A stretch of DNA of 64,000 bases from an uncultured Candidatus Saccharibacteria bacterium. GTDB taxonomy: Bacteria; Patescibacteriota; Saccharimonadia; Saccharimonadales; Saccharimonadaceae. The stretch lies in contig CAMVNH010000003.1 of the NCBI GenBank assembly GCA_947168825.1, positions 37,180-101,179 on the forward strand, given 5' to 3'. A program made the position numbers and the translations under genes. Positions 12,365 to 21,615 of this stretch are shown here, one piece after another; the stretch's first letter is position 1, and each line of letters starts with the position of its first letter. Below the pieces are notes generated by a model. It saw nothing but the letters and a program-made list of their open reading frames with translations. It was not told the origin of the DNA and made no database searches.

Positions 12365-13639
12365 ATGGTCAACAAATCTGAAAAATTACGAGAGAAACTG
12401 AAAACCTTGCCTAGTAGTCCAGGAGTTTATTTTCATAAGGACAAAAATGGCAAAATTATTTATGTTGGTAAAGCTGCAGTCTTAAAAAACCGTGTTCGCC
12501 AATACTTCCAAAACACCGAGAAGGACCCCAAAACTGAGGCCCTAATTGAAGAAATCGCCGATACTGATTGGACAGTAGTCGATACCGAGATGGACGCACT
12601 CTTCCTTGAGAATGAGATGATCAAGCGATATAAACCAAAATGGAATATTTTGCTTCGTGATGACAAAAATGTCAGCTACGTTCGCATTGATCTAAAATCT
12701 GAAGTTCCGTATGTCTCGATTACTCGCACTCCACTTGATGATGGTGCAAGATATATCGGTCCGTTCTACGCTAAAAACACTATCTCCTCTGCACTCCGAA
12801 TCTTAAGAAGAATTTTCCCATATTATGACCGGCCATATACCGGAAAAAAGACCCTGAATACCGATCTCGGTCTGACCCCTGGTATTGAAATTGGTAAAAT
12901 GGCACCAGAAGATTACAAAAAATCGCTCAGACGCCTAATTTCTTATCTAGAAGGGAACCGCGCTGCTCTCATAAAAAGTCTTGAGAAAACTATGAAAGAG
13001 GAAGCGAAGGCCGGTAACTTTGAAGAGGCTGCCCGCATCCGTGACCAGCTTTTCGGACTTAAGGGACTAAAGAAGAAAATTGTCTTTTCCGACAAGGAAT
13101 TCCTCGACATCTCCTCCGATCATGCGCTGGTCCAACTCCAAGTCTTACTTGGTCTCAAACGACCCCCAAAGCGCATCGAGGGCTATGACATTTCACATAT
13201 TCATGGAACCGATGTTGTCGGTAGTATGGTGGTTTTCGTAAACGGCGCCTCAGACCGTGCTGAATATCGAAAATTCAAACTCCATCGTCAAAAAAACGAT
13301 GACTTAGCTAACTTGCGCGAAATCTTGGTGCGTCGCTTAAAGCATCAAGAATGGCCGTTCCCAGATCTTATCGTGCTCGATGGTGGAAAACTTCAGCTCG
13401 AGGCGGTAAAAGATGCCATCCCAGATAATATACCAATCATCGGTCGCGATAAATCTGGTGATCATACCAAGAATGCCGAAGTAAAAATTGTCATTCCAAA
13501 GGAAGACGGCCAGTATCGCACGGTCCACCTTAAATCAGACGATCATATTTCCCGCCTTATTGCTCGTATTGACGAGGAGGCTCATCGCTTCGCTATTACG
13601 TATCACCGTTTACTCCGTAATAAAAAAATGTTAAAATAA
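12365..13639 (+). CDS. uvrC: UvrC excinuclease, compact form
   Basis: GIY-YIG ([19 protein letters not shown]), UVR motif, [20 protein letters not shown] RNaseH-like domain; ends after [18 protein letters not shown] with no HhH2 domain. Confidence 0.9.
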   Translation: MVNKSEKLREKLKTLPSSPGVYFHKDKNGKIIYVGKAAVLKNRVRQYFQNTEKDPKTEALIEEIADTDWTVVDTEMDALFLENEMIKRYKPKWNILLRDDKNVSYVRIDLKSEVPYVSITRTPLDDGARYIGPFYAKNTISSALRILRRIFPYYDRPYTGKKTLNTDLGLTPGIEIGKMAPEDYKKSLRRLISYLEGNRAALIKSLEKTMKEEAKAGNFEEAARIRDQLFGLKGLKKKIVFSDKEFLDISSDHALVQLQVLLGLKRPPKRIEGYDISHIHGTDVVGSMVVFVNGASDRAEYRKFKLHRQKNDDLANLREILVRRLKHQEWPFPDLIVLDGGKLQLEAVKDAIPDNIPIIGRDKSGDHTKNAEVKIVIPKEDGQYRTVHLKSDDHISRLIARIDEEAHRFAITYHRLLRNKKMLK

Positions 13640-13644
13640 TCCAT

Positions 13645-14013
13645 ATGTTTAAAAAATGGATAATCAGTTTTGTCGCTCGTTGGTCATTATCTACCCTTGG
13701 TATGTGGCTCAGCATTACTTTCCTTGGCTCAGTCTCTGGACAACCTAACCCACTTGACTTCATTCTCGCCGGTCTATTTTTCTCCCTAGCTAACTCTTTC
13801 GTCCGCCCACTTGCCACTACACTAACTCTGCCATTGATCATCTTCACCATGGGTCTTTTCACCTTAATTATTAATACCGCTATGGTTGCCCTTGCCATCT
13901 GGCTGACCCCTAATGTCAGCATGGACTTCGCTGGTGCTATTCTTAGCTCCCTCGTCATGAGCGCCGTAAATGGGGTTGTAAATTTCTGGATTACGCCGTA
14001 TACTAGTAGATAG
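13645..14013 (+). CDS. Phage holin superfamily IV (4-TMS) membrane protein
   Basis: 122 aa, four TM helices, SFVRPLATTLTLPLIIFTMGLFTLIINTAM. Confidence 0.75.
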   Translation: MFKKWIISFVARWSLSTLGMWLSITFLGSVSGQPNPLDFILAGLFFSLANSFVRPLATTLTLPLIIFTMGLFTLIINTAMVALAIWLTPNVSMDFAGAILSSLVMSAVNGVVNFWITPYTSR

Positions 14014-14014
14014 T

Positions 14015-14242
14015 ATGAGTATGGATATTATTTTACGGACATCAACTTTAATTTCGGCTATTTTGTCAATTCTGTTGATTTTATTGCAGCAACGCGGAGC
14101 TTCTCTTGGTGCTGGCTTTGGCGCAAGCGGTGAACTTTACACTACGCGTCGCGGCCTCGATAAATCATTATTCAACGCCACGATCGTATTCGTCATTGTC
14201 TTTATTCTATCTATCTTAGGATTATTATTAATTCCGTCGTAG
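14015..14242 (+). CDS. secG: Preprotein translocase subunit SecG
   Basis: LILLQQRGASLGAGFGASGELYTTRRGLDKSLFNATIV. Confidence 0.85.
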   Translation: MSMDIILRTSTLISAILSILLILLQQRGASLGAGFGASGELYTTRRGLDKSLFNATIVFVIVFILSILGLLLIPS

Positions 14243-14245
14243 CCT

Positions 14246-15973
14246 ATGAAGAAACTTCTAGAAAAGCGTGGGCAGAGAATCGTTAGAAATCTTTCTCGTT
14301 TTTCGAAGAAGGCTAGTACTGATAGTCGCGAACATATCCAAGAGAATGTAGTCGACAAACTTCCTCACATCCGCAAAATTCGGCTTCTAATTCTTGAGTG
14401 GGCGCTGCTGATTACTGCTCTCATCATGCTCGCTATCACCCAAGCTTTTTGGTACAAAGAATCCTATGCCATTACTACTTGGGGTAAAGGTGGCACCTAT
14501 ACCGAAGCCACACTCGGTAAGGTTAACTCACTAAACCCACTTTTTGCCTCTACTAGTAGTGAACGTACGCTCTCCAAGCTAATGTTTGCTACTCTTTCAT
14601 CCCCAGACTACTCAGGACATATTGGACCGGAACTCGCATCTTCGATTAAAACTGATGAATCCGGTCTTGTTTGGACCGTGAAACTCCGTGAAGGTATTAA
14701 ATGGTCCGATGGGGAACCAATTACCAGTGAAGACGTTCTCTATACCGTCTCAATCCTCCAGCACCCATCAGTTAAGTCCACGTACTCTGCCAACCTTACT
14801 AATGTCAAAGTTTCCGAAGAAGACGGCGCAATCATCTTTACCTTACCTTCTGCTTACGCCAGTTTCTCTTCTGCCTTGAACTTTCCAATTTTGCCGGCCC
14901 ATATCTTAAAAAACGTTGAGCCAGACCTTCTTCTCGAGGATCCATTTAGCCTCTCTCCAGTCACTTCTGGCGCATTTTCATATAATGCGACCCAGGTTAT
15001 TGGCACTACTGGCGAGAAAATTGTCTATCTTTCCCCAAACCCAGCCTATTATAACGGTGAGCCGCGACTTGCTAGCTTCGCAGTACACGCTTACACAACA
15101 ACCGAAGATATTGTTGCCGCCGTCAAAAATGGATCAGTAACTGCCACCGCCGAACTTTTGCCGTCCGATTCTCAAGAGGTTGCGTCCGGCCTAATTTACG
15201 AAAAACAAGCCGCCATCTCTAGCGGTGTTTATGCCTTCTTCAACACAACTGGCGACATTTTCAGCAATAAAGCTTTACGCAAAGCGGTTCAAGAAGGGAT
15301 TGATATGCGTTCGCTCCGTGCGCCAATTGGCGACGAGTTGCCACTAGACTACCCACTCCTAAAAACCCAAGTCGACATCAAAGATTTCCCAAGCCTACCA
15401 GACTATAATCCAGAACATGCTAAAGAAAAGATTAGCGAAGCTAATGTCGGGAACACCCTGCGCCTAGTCACGACTAATACCGGGTATCTATCTAGCGTCG
15501 CCGAAAACTTGAAATACCAACTCGAAAATCTAGGATTTAAGGTTGAGCTCACTATCTATGATCCTGGCCAAGATTTTCTACTTGCTGTCATTCGCCCACG
15601 CGACTACGATATTCTAATCCAGGAAATTGAACTTGGTGCAGATCCAGATCTTTTCGCCTATTACCACTCTTCTCAAGCTACTTCCACTGGTCTCAACCTC
15701 TCAAACTACAACAACACAATCGCCTCCGACCTCATTCTTGCTGCTCGTGGCACTATGGATGCCGAAGTCAGAAACGCCAAATATGAGGCATTCTTAAAAC
15801 TCTGGGTCGATGACGCTCCAGCCATCGGTATCTATCAGGTCAATATGTCGTATTACGTCAATAAAAACGTCCGCAGCTTTTCCGAAGACGACCGTCTAGT
15901 TACACCAGTAGACCGTTTTAACGATGTTTCTTACTGGTCCACAGAGAAAATTGTAAAAAACCGCACACCGTAA
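14246..15973 (+). CDS. ABC transporter family-5 (peptide) substrate-binding protein
   Basis: WTVKLREGIKWSDGEPITSEDVLYTV; N-terminal TM. Confidence 0.85.
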   Translation: MKKLLEKRGQRIVRNLSRFSKKASTDSREHIQENVVDKLPHIRKIRLLILEWALLITALIMLAITQAFWYKESYAITTWGKGGTYTEATLGKVNSLNPLFASTSSERTLSKLMFATLSSPDYSGHIGPELASSIKTDESGLVWTVKLREGIKWSDGEPITSEDVLYTVSILQHPSVKSTYSANLTNVKVSEEDGAIIFTLPSAYASFSSALNFPILPAHILKNVEPDLLLEDPFSLSPVTSGAFSYNATQVIGTTGEKIVYLSPNPAYYNGEPRLASFAVHAYTTTEDIVAAVKNGSVTATAELLPSDSQEVASGLIYEKQAAISSGVYAFFNTTGDIFSNKALRKAVQEGIDMRSLRAPIGDELPLDYPLLKTQVDIKDFPSLPDYNPEHAKEKISEANVGNTLRLVTTNTGYLSSVAENLKYQLENLGFKVELTIYDPGQDFLLAVIRPRDYDILIQEIELGADPDLFAYYHSSQATSTGLNLSNYNNTIASDLILAARGTMDAEVRNAKYEAFLKLWVDDAPAIGIYQVNMSYYVNKNVRSFSEDDRLVTPVDRFNDVSYWSTEKIVKNRTP

Positions 15974-15997
15974 GCTTTTTGTGCTACAATATATAAT

Positions 15998-17485
15998 ATG
16001 CGAGGTAGAGTGAAGGATAATAAAAAAGTCAATTTTTGGCTTGCAGTAGCCATAACGATTGTCTTCGTCGTAGTCGGTGTTTTTCTAATTTTCCATCATG
16101 AACCATGGTGTGATGAAGCTAATCCTTGGCAAATAGCCAAGATTATCAACTTCGGAAATCTTTTCGAGGTTACGAAATATGAACCACACTCCCCACTCTA
16201 TCCTCTCTTTCTTGCTCCGTTCGCCCAAGCTGGCCTCCCATTCATCACTACGAATTTCCTGTCCTTAGCAATAGTCTCTTTAGCCGTATTTCTCTTGCTC
16301 TGGAAATCACCGTTTAAATGGTGGCAAAAAATCGCCATCATCTTATCAGCTGGCTTCTTCTACTATAACTCGGTCTTCGCGCGCGACTATAGCTTCATTG
16401 TCCTCGGTGTCGTCCTAGTCGGACTAACCTACGCTGGGCGCCACGAGCATCCAATACGTTATATTCTTTCGCTCGCTCTACTCTCTCAGTCTCATATCTT
16501 GGCCGGCGGATTTGTCGCCCTACTCTCTATTGGATTCTTCGTCGAATGCATTAAAGCAAAGAAATTTACCCAGATGATTGTCCCGGCATTCATCCTGATA
16601 GGTGCCCTCGCACTCTTGTTGCCAGCGATATTCACGACCCTCCACAGCCACCAAATCATCACTCCTTCATTAAACGGTCAGTACCGTATGAACCTGACAG
16701 AGTACATGCGATCTTTCAATCTGGTCCTGTTCGGTCTAGCTATGCCGATTACCGAGCTCAGTCTCCTATTTATCATGATTTACTTCTTTGCACGCTACCC
16801 GAAAATTTTTCTCTACTCACTTTTCGGCTTCGGTTTTTATTTCTCAGTACTCTTTATCGCTTACAATACTACGATTATGCCACACAAGCCAGCCATCTTC
16901 ATCCTTCTGATCACCTTAGCTGTCTGGCTTACTAAATCAGAGCAACGTCGAAAACGCAGTATCTTGGACCGTCTAACTGGCAAACTCGAACTGTATAAGC
17001 TCATTTCTTACTACATCCCAATCGGCACTTTTTGTTTCGTGCCGATTATCCTCTCCGTACCACACACTATCTCCGAAGCTTACTATGATATGGACAGTCA
17101 ATATAGCTATTCTAAGGAAGTATCCGACGTTCTCAACTCGCTAGAGAATAATGCCGTAATCTTAGTTGGGTCCGATGATACCCTTACACCGGCGATTAGT
17201 TTTGTGCCATATCTAAAAGGAGACCGAATCATTTATGACGTCGTAGATGATAAACCATTTGATTATATGGTTTGGGACTCCGAAGCCAAGACCGTCGACG
17301 ATAGCGAGTTGGATGCAACAATCCTAAAATTCCAAGATCGCCCGACATATATCATCGCCAGATTCAACGCATGTGGCAACTCTATGGGCGAGGCCAATAT
17401 CAAGGGGATCTGGAAAGAAATAGGAACCTTCTCTCCACAGAACAAAGCCTACGACCCAGCAATCCGCATTTACAAAATCAACTAA
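15998..17485 (+). CDS. Polytopic membrane glycosyltransferase-like protein
   Basis: 495 aa, EPWCDEANPWQIAKI followed by many TM helices, GT39/PMT-like topology. Confidence 0.55.
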   Translation: MRGRVKDNKKVNFWLAVAITIVFVVVGVFLIFHHEPWCDEANPWQIAKIINFGNLFEVTKYEPHSPLYPLFLAPFAQAGLPFITTNFLSLAIVSLAVFLLLWKSPFKWWQKIAIILSAGFFYYNSVFARDYSFIVLGVVLVGLTYAGRHEHPIRYILSLALLSQSHILAGGFVALLSIGFFVECIKAKKFTQMIVPAFILIGALALLLPAIFTTLHSHQIITPSLNGQYRMNLTEYMRSFNLVLFGLAMPITELSLLFIMIYFFARYPKIFLYSLFGFGFYFSVLFIAYNTTIMPHKPAIFILLITLAVWLTKSEQRRKRSILDRLTGKLELYKLISYYIPIGTFCFVPIILSVPHTISEAYYDMDSQYSYSKEVSDVLNSLENNAVILVGSDDTLTPAISFVPYLKGDRIIYDVVDDKPFDYMVWDSEAKTVDDSELDATILKFQDRPTYIIARFNACGNSMGEANIKGIWKEIGTFSPQNKAYDPAIRIYKIN

Positions 17486-17518
17486 GTGTGCTATACTAGA
17501 CTAGTACCTTATAAATTT

Positions 17519-17608
17519 GCGCCTGTGGTGGAATTGGTAGACACGCTACCTTGAGGTGGTAGTGGCCGTTTTTTGGCTGTGCTAGTTCGAGTCTAGTCAG
17601 GCGCACCA
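17519..17608 (+). tRNA. tRNA-Leu(GAG)
   Basis: GCGCCTG TG GTGGAATTGGTAGAC... CTACC TTGAGGT GGTAG ... long variable arm ... CAGGCGC A CCA. Confidence 0.9.
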
Positions 17609-17661
17609 GGTACTTTTTTGTTCCTGTGGAAAAGTCTTAATAAAAAGTTCAAAAAAGGATA

Positions 17662-17690
17662 TTGACACAAGCTTTTTAGTAATATAAAAT
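17662..17690 (+). promoter_or_regulatory. Strong promoter (TTGACA - 17 - TAAAAT) for surface protein
   Basis: TTGACA 17662-17667; TAAAAT 17685-17690. Confidence 0.6.
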
Positions 17691-17735
17691 AAAAATTACA
17701 AAAAGGTTATATATAAAAATAGAAAGGAAACAAAA

Positions 17736-18461
17736 ATGTCCAAATCTACAAAAATTATTGCTGCATTAGGTGTTGTCGCTGGTCTCGGCGTCGCCGCTCT
17801 ACCTCTCAGCTCCTATGCTACTGAAGGTGAAGTTTCCGGCAACGTCACCATTAGCGCAACAATCACTGATTCTATCGCAATGCGAATTCAGTCCAACTCT
17901 GATAGCACCAACGCCAATGCGCAAAGCGGTTATGGCGTAGTTCAATACAATCCAAGCTCTATGCAGAATTCTGGTGACCCTACTGCCACCACTGGTCCAT
18001 CCCTAGCATCCGTATCGCTCGCAGCTAACACTTATAATTATGATACACTCTATTCGGACATCGAAGTACGCTCCAACACTGGCTATTTCAAAGTTACATT
18101 GCAGGATGCCGATACCACCAATACTTTAGATGGCGCTAGTGCTTCCATTCCTGCTGTTAGTACTGAGTCTGCACAACCAGGTGGGGATCCTACTCCATCC
18201 GGTACCCTCAGTCAGTATACTGCAGGTTGGGGCTACCACGTAGGCGCAGTCGCAGAACAAGATGCAGCATCTGCCGTATGGAATGCAGTCCCAACTTCTA
18301 ATGCTGCCTCAGCAGATACTATCGTAGAGCACACTGCAAGTAACTGGGGTGGCACCGCAACTAAGGTTGTCTACGGCGTAGCAACTGGTCAAACTGCAAC
18401 TGGTACTTACACTGACACTGTGGTTTACACCGCTACTACCGACACTGCAAATAACGGCTAG
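17736..18461 (+). CDS. Secreted surface protein (family A, GTYtDtVVYTAt C-terminus)
   Basis: Signal peptide MSKSTKIIAALGVVAGLGVAALPLSSYA; low-complexity Ser/Thr/Ala; paralogue of the 18743-19438 gene. Confidence 0.75.
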   Translation: MSKSTKIIAALGVVAGLGVAALPLSSYATEGEVSGNVTISATITDSIAMRIQSNSDSTNANAQSGYGVVQYNPSSMQNSGDPTATTGPSLASVSLAANTYNYDTLYSDIEVRSNTGYFKVTLQDADTTNTLDGASASIPAVSTESAQPGGDPTPSGTLSQYTAGWGYHVGAVAEQDAASAVWNAVPTSNAASADTIVEHTASNWGGTATKVVYGVATGQTATGTYTDTVVYTATTDTANNG

Positions 18462-18474
18462 TACAAGCTATCAT

Positions 18475-18502
18475 AAAAAAGACCGCTAAGGCGGTCTTTT
18501 TT
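18475..18502 (+). terminator. Rho-independent terminator
   Basis: AAAAAAGACCGC TAAG GCGGTCTTTTTT. Confidence 0.9.
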
Positions 18503-18687
18503 AGTGTTGTCATAACGTCCAGAGCTTACCTCCTCCTATTAGACCTCCTTCATTTAGCACTTATGCAAATCAGGACTAACGACGAAGATATAGATACGGT
18601 AGCATGGCACGCTCAATAAATCAGGAATGGGAGGCCTAGGTTGCTTCATTATGTACTCTATTCGCGCCATTAATCTGAAATATCCAT

Positions 18688-18730
18688 CTTAACATAGAAA
18701 TCACCCTTGGCGGGTGATTTCTATGTTAAG
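18688..18730 (-). terminator. Long perfect hairpin (19 bp stem, 5 nt loop) downstream of the 18743 gene
   Basis: CTTAACATAGAAATCACCC TTGGC GGGTGATTTCTATGTTAAG. Confidence 0.65.
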
Positions 18731-18742
18731 TGGATGTTATGA

Positions 18743-19438
18743 TTATTTCGTTGTTGCCGTATAAACTACGATGTCACTATAAGTTCCGGTCTTGATTGAC
18801 CCAGAAGCCACACCGTAGTTTACTGTTGTCACATCACTATAGGCAGCTGCCGGAGAAACGTCGTTCGCACCATTATTTATGATTACAAGTGCTGATCCGC
18901 TCGAAGCTGGCATAGCTGTCCAGTTGGTAATATCCCCACCTCTAACTGCCCAAGAAGCAGTATTCGCAACTGGGGTCCCACTTGCAGTTGGGATGTATTC
19001 ACCGACGGTGTTGCTAGGAGTTGCTAGATTTAAGTTTGTGTTATCGTCAGCATCTTTTAAGGTCAAGGTAAATGCGCCAGTATTAGAACGGACGTCAATT
19101 TCAGATTTAAGAGTTGTCAGGTCTACTTGATTTGCGGCCAAACTTAGGCCAGTCGCCTGAGAATTACCAGAGGTCGAATCATCTGGGCTCGGCTCTGAGC
19201 CGTCAGGACCATATCCTATGAAACCATAAGTCACATCTGCGTTAGATTTAATGCGCATTGCGATAACCGGATTCACAGTGATGTCGACGTCTACATTGTC
19301 GGCACATTGACGACCATTATTGGTGCAGGTTACGGTACCATACGCAGCCAAAGGCAGCATCGAAACGCAAGAAGTGGCTACTATGCCAGATACTGCTAGA
19401 ATAGTGTTCATTTTCATTAGGGTATAGCTCCTGTCCAT
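18743..19438 (-). CDS. Secreted surface protein (family A paralogue)
   Basis: Shares VIAMRIKSNAD, LSLAANQ..., EIDVRSNTGAFTLTLKDAD, TGTYSDIVVYTATT with the 17736 gene. Confidence 0.75.
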   Translation of the reverse strand: MDRSYTLMKMNTILAVSGIVATSCVSMLPLAAYGTVTCTNNGRQCADNVDVDITVNPVIAMRIKSNADVTYGFIGYGPDGSEPSPDDSTSGNSQATGLSLAANQVDLTTLKSEIDVRSNTGAFTLTLKDADDNTNLNLATPSNTVGEYIPTASGTPVANTASWAVRGGDITNWTAMPASSGSALVIINNGANDVSPAAAYSDVTTVNYGVASGSIKTGTYSDIVVYTATTK

Positions 19439-19526
19439 TTATGTGACCTTATATATAGTCTTATTCTACCAAAGCATAGGCTAAATAGCAAGACCTTTAT
19501 GCTAAAAAGTTTATGAAAAAATGTGG

Positions 19527-19555
19527 TTGATTTTCGCTTTATGCTCGTGTATAAT
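19527..19555 (+). promoter_or_regulatory. Promoter TTGATT - 17 - TATAAT
   Basis: TTGATT 19527-19532; TATAAT 19550-19555, upstream of an AAGGAGG SD. Confidence 0.6.
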
Positions 19556-19577
19556 CGAACGTATAACAAGGAGGTTA

Positions 19578-20567
19578 ATGGCTATAAAATACACAAAATT
19601 GTTCTCTGCTGTGCTTTTTGCACTAGCATCAGTTGGCTCCGCGCTTCTGACGCCTATTACCGCTGCCGCCGAAGGAGTCCCGCCAGCTTTTATTCAGATT
19701 ACACCTACGAAACAGAAGGTTTCAATCGAACCGGGTGGAAGTTATACTTCCTCGATGAAGGTTCAGAATATTGGCGATGGTGATTTTAATTATAGTGTCG
19801 AAGCAGTACCGTATAACGTAGTAGACGAAAACTATACTCAAAATTATAATAATGTTGGAACATACAGCCGAATCGCTGAATGGATCACATTTGATGAAAA
19901 GACTAAGAGCGGTACTCTCGCCGCAGGAGAATCGGTAGACGTTAACTTTACCGTTAATGTTCCGAAAGATGCCCCGGCTGGTGGTCAGTACGCCGCGATT
20001 ATGGCTTCTACTGGTGACGGTTCTAGTGAGGCGAATAACGTTCGTACTATTTCTCGCGTCGGCATGATCTTCTATGCTTCGATCGCCGGTGAGACCCGTA
20101 AAGAAGGTTCAGTCGTTAGTAACAGTATTCCTAGTATCGTTTTTGAGCCACCACTCACGGTCACCTCGCTCGTAGAGAATAACGGTAACGTCGAGGCAAC
20201 CGCTGAATATACTTTCAAGATTTGGCCACTTTTCGACAAAGAGACGATTTACAATAACGAAGATAATAAGGGTACGCTCGATGTCATGCCAGAGACCAGG
20301 CGTTTTGGTACTATGAGTTGGGATGGTGCACCTAGACTCGGTATCTTCTGGGTCGAACAAACCGTTAGCTTCCTTGACCAAGTTTCTACGAACAAAAAGC
20401 TAGTATTTATTTGTCCAATTTGGCTATTATTTATCATCTTTGCCATTATCTTCTTCATGATCTTCTGGCTTATCTCTCGCGCTCACAAGCGTGGCGGTAA
20501 AGAAAGCAAGGTTTCTCGCAAAAAGAAAGGTGATTCTGAAAAAAAGGAGGAAACTGAAAATGAGTAA
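19578..20567 (+). CDS. Secreted, membrane-anchored DUF916/WxLIP-like protein
   Basis: IQITPTKQKVSIEPGGSYTSSMKVQNIGDGDFNYSV...PAGGQYAAIMAST, C-terminal TM plus basic tail; start reassigned to ATG after AAGGAGG. Confidence 0.65.
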   Translation: MAIKYTKLFSAVLFALASVGSALLTPITAAAEGVPPAFIQITPTKQKVSIEPGGSYTSSMKVQNIGDGDFNYSVEAVPYNVVDENYTQNYNNVGTYSRIAEWITFDEKTKSGTLAAGESVDVNFTVNVPKDAPAGGQYAAIMASTGDGSSEANNVRTISRVGMIFYASIAGETRKEGSVVSNSIPSIVFEPPLTVTSLVENNGNVEATAEYTFKIWPLFDKETIYNNEDNKGTLDVMPETRRFGTMSWDGAPRLGIFWVEQTVSFLDQVSTNKKLVFICPIWLLFIIFAIIFFMIFWLISRAHKRGGKESKVSRKKKGDSEKKEETENE

Positions 20568-21540
20568 ACGTTTAGTAAGTATTTTAGCAGCAGCCGCGAT
20601 AGTATTAAGCTCGCTCGTTGCTGCTACTCCGACGGCTTATGCCGAGGATACTGAAAATTCTTCTTCAGAAGAATCAAAGCCTGCTATTTGGCTCCAGATT
20701 TCGCCAGTATCTAATAAGGTAACTTTAATTCCTGGCGAGGACAGCGACTATAGTTTTACCGTATCGAACATCGGCTCCGAAGATTTTGGCTATCATGTCT
20801 ACGCCGCTCCATATTCGGTAAACGATGAAGATTATAATGTTAGTTTCAGCAACGAAACTAATCGTACTCAAATTTCGCGTTGGATCCAATTCTATAAAGA
20901 CGACGGCTCCTTGACTAATGATGCCCACTTTAAGCTTAACAAGGGCGAGAAGCAAACTGTTCGCTATCGCATCTCGGTTCCAGACAGTATTCCTGCTGGT
21001 GGTCAATATGCCACCATCTTTGCCGAATCCGACGAGGTCGAGGGTAAAGTTTCCGGTTCCGGTATTAAGACTGTCTCCCGTGTTGGCCTGATTGTTTACG
21101 GTCACACTGATGGCGATACTGTTGATGAAGCAAAAATTACCGATTTTGGTTTCAAAACCTTTATGACTTCCGGCAGAATTTCGGCTAGCTCTCGTGTAGA
21201 GAATAATGGTAACACCGATTTTGAGGCTATCTACGAACTTGATATCCAATCCCTTTTTGGCAAACAACTTTTCTCGAAGAGTAGTTCATATAATATTCTC
21301 CCAGACACCGCTCGCCGCGTTACCACCGAGTGGGAAGAGACCCCATTACTCGGTTTTTACAAAGTCCGCTACAAGGTCAGCGCGCTAAATAACTCTGTAG
21401 TAGAGGAAAAAACTAAGATCGTCGTAATCATGCCAGTGTTTGTGATGATTTTAAGCATAATCCTCTTGACATTAATTATTATCTGGGTTATAATCCTAGT
21501 CAGGAAGCGCAGAGAGCGCAAATCTAGACTCCTCGTCTAA
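20560..21540 (+). CDS. Second DUF916/WxLIP-like membrane-anchored protein
   Basis: WLQISPVSNKVTLIPGEDSDYSFTVSNIGSEDFGYHV...PAGGQYATIFAES; overlaps stop of upstream paralogue. Confidence 0.65.
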   Translation: MSKRLVSILAAAAIVLSSLVAATPTAYAEDTENSSSEESKPAIWLQISPVSNKVTLIPGEDSDYSFTVSNIGSEDFGYHVYAAPYSVNDEDYNVSFSNETNRTQISRWIQFYKDDGSLTNDAHFKLNKGEKQTVRYRISVPDSIPAGGQYATIFAESDEVEGKVSGSGIKTVSRVGLIVYGHTDGDTVDEAKITDFGFKTFMTSGRISASSRVENNGNTDFEAIYELDIQSLFGKQLFSKSSSYNILPDTARRVTTEWEETPLLGFYKVRYKVSALNNSVVEEKTKIVVIMPVFVMILSIILLTLIIIWVIILVRKRRERKSRLLV

Positions 21541-21615
21541 GATTTGAAAAATTGCGAGTACGCTACTCTGCGAAGCCAAAACAAAAACTAAAAATAAAAA
21601 GAAAGAGTGTAGAGT

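Noticed and set aside
13645-14013. Phage holin-family gene as sign of a prophage
   Set aside because: This 4-TMS family is a common chromosomal membrane protein; neighbours (uvrC, secG) are housekeeping and no other phage genes are present.
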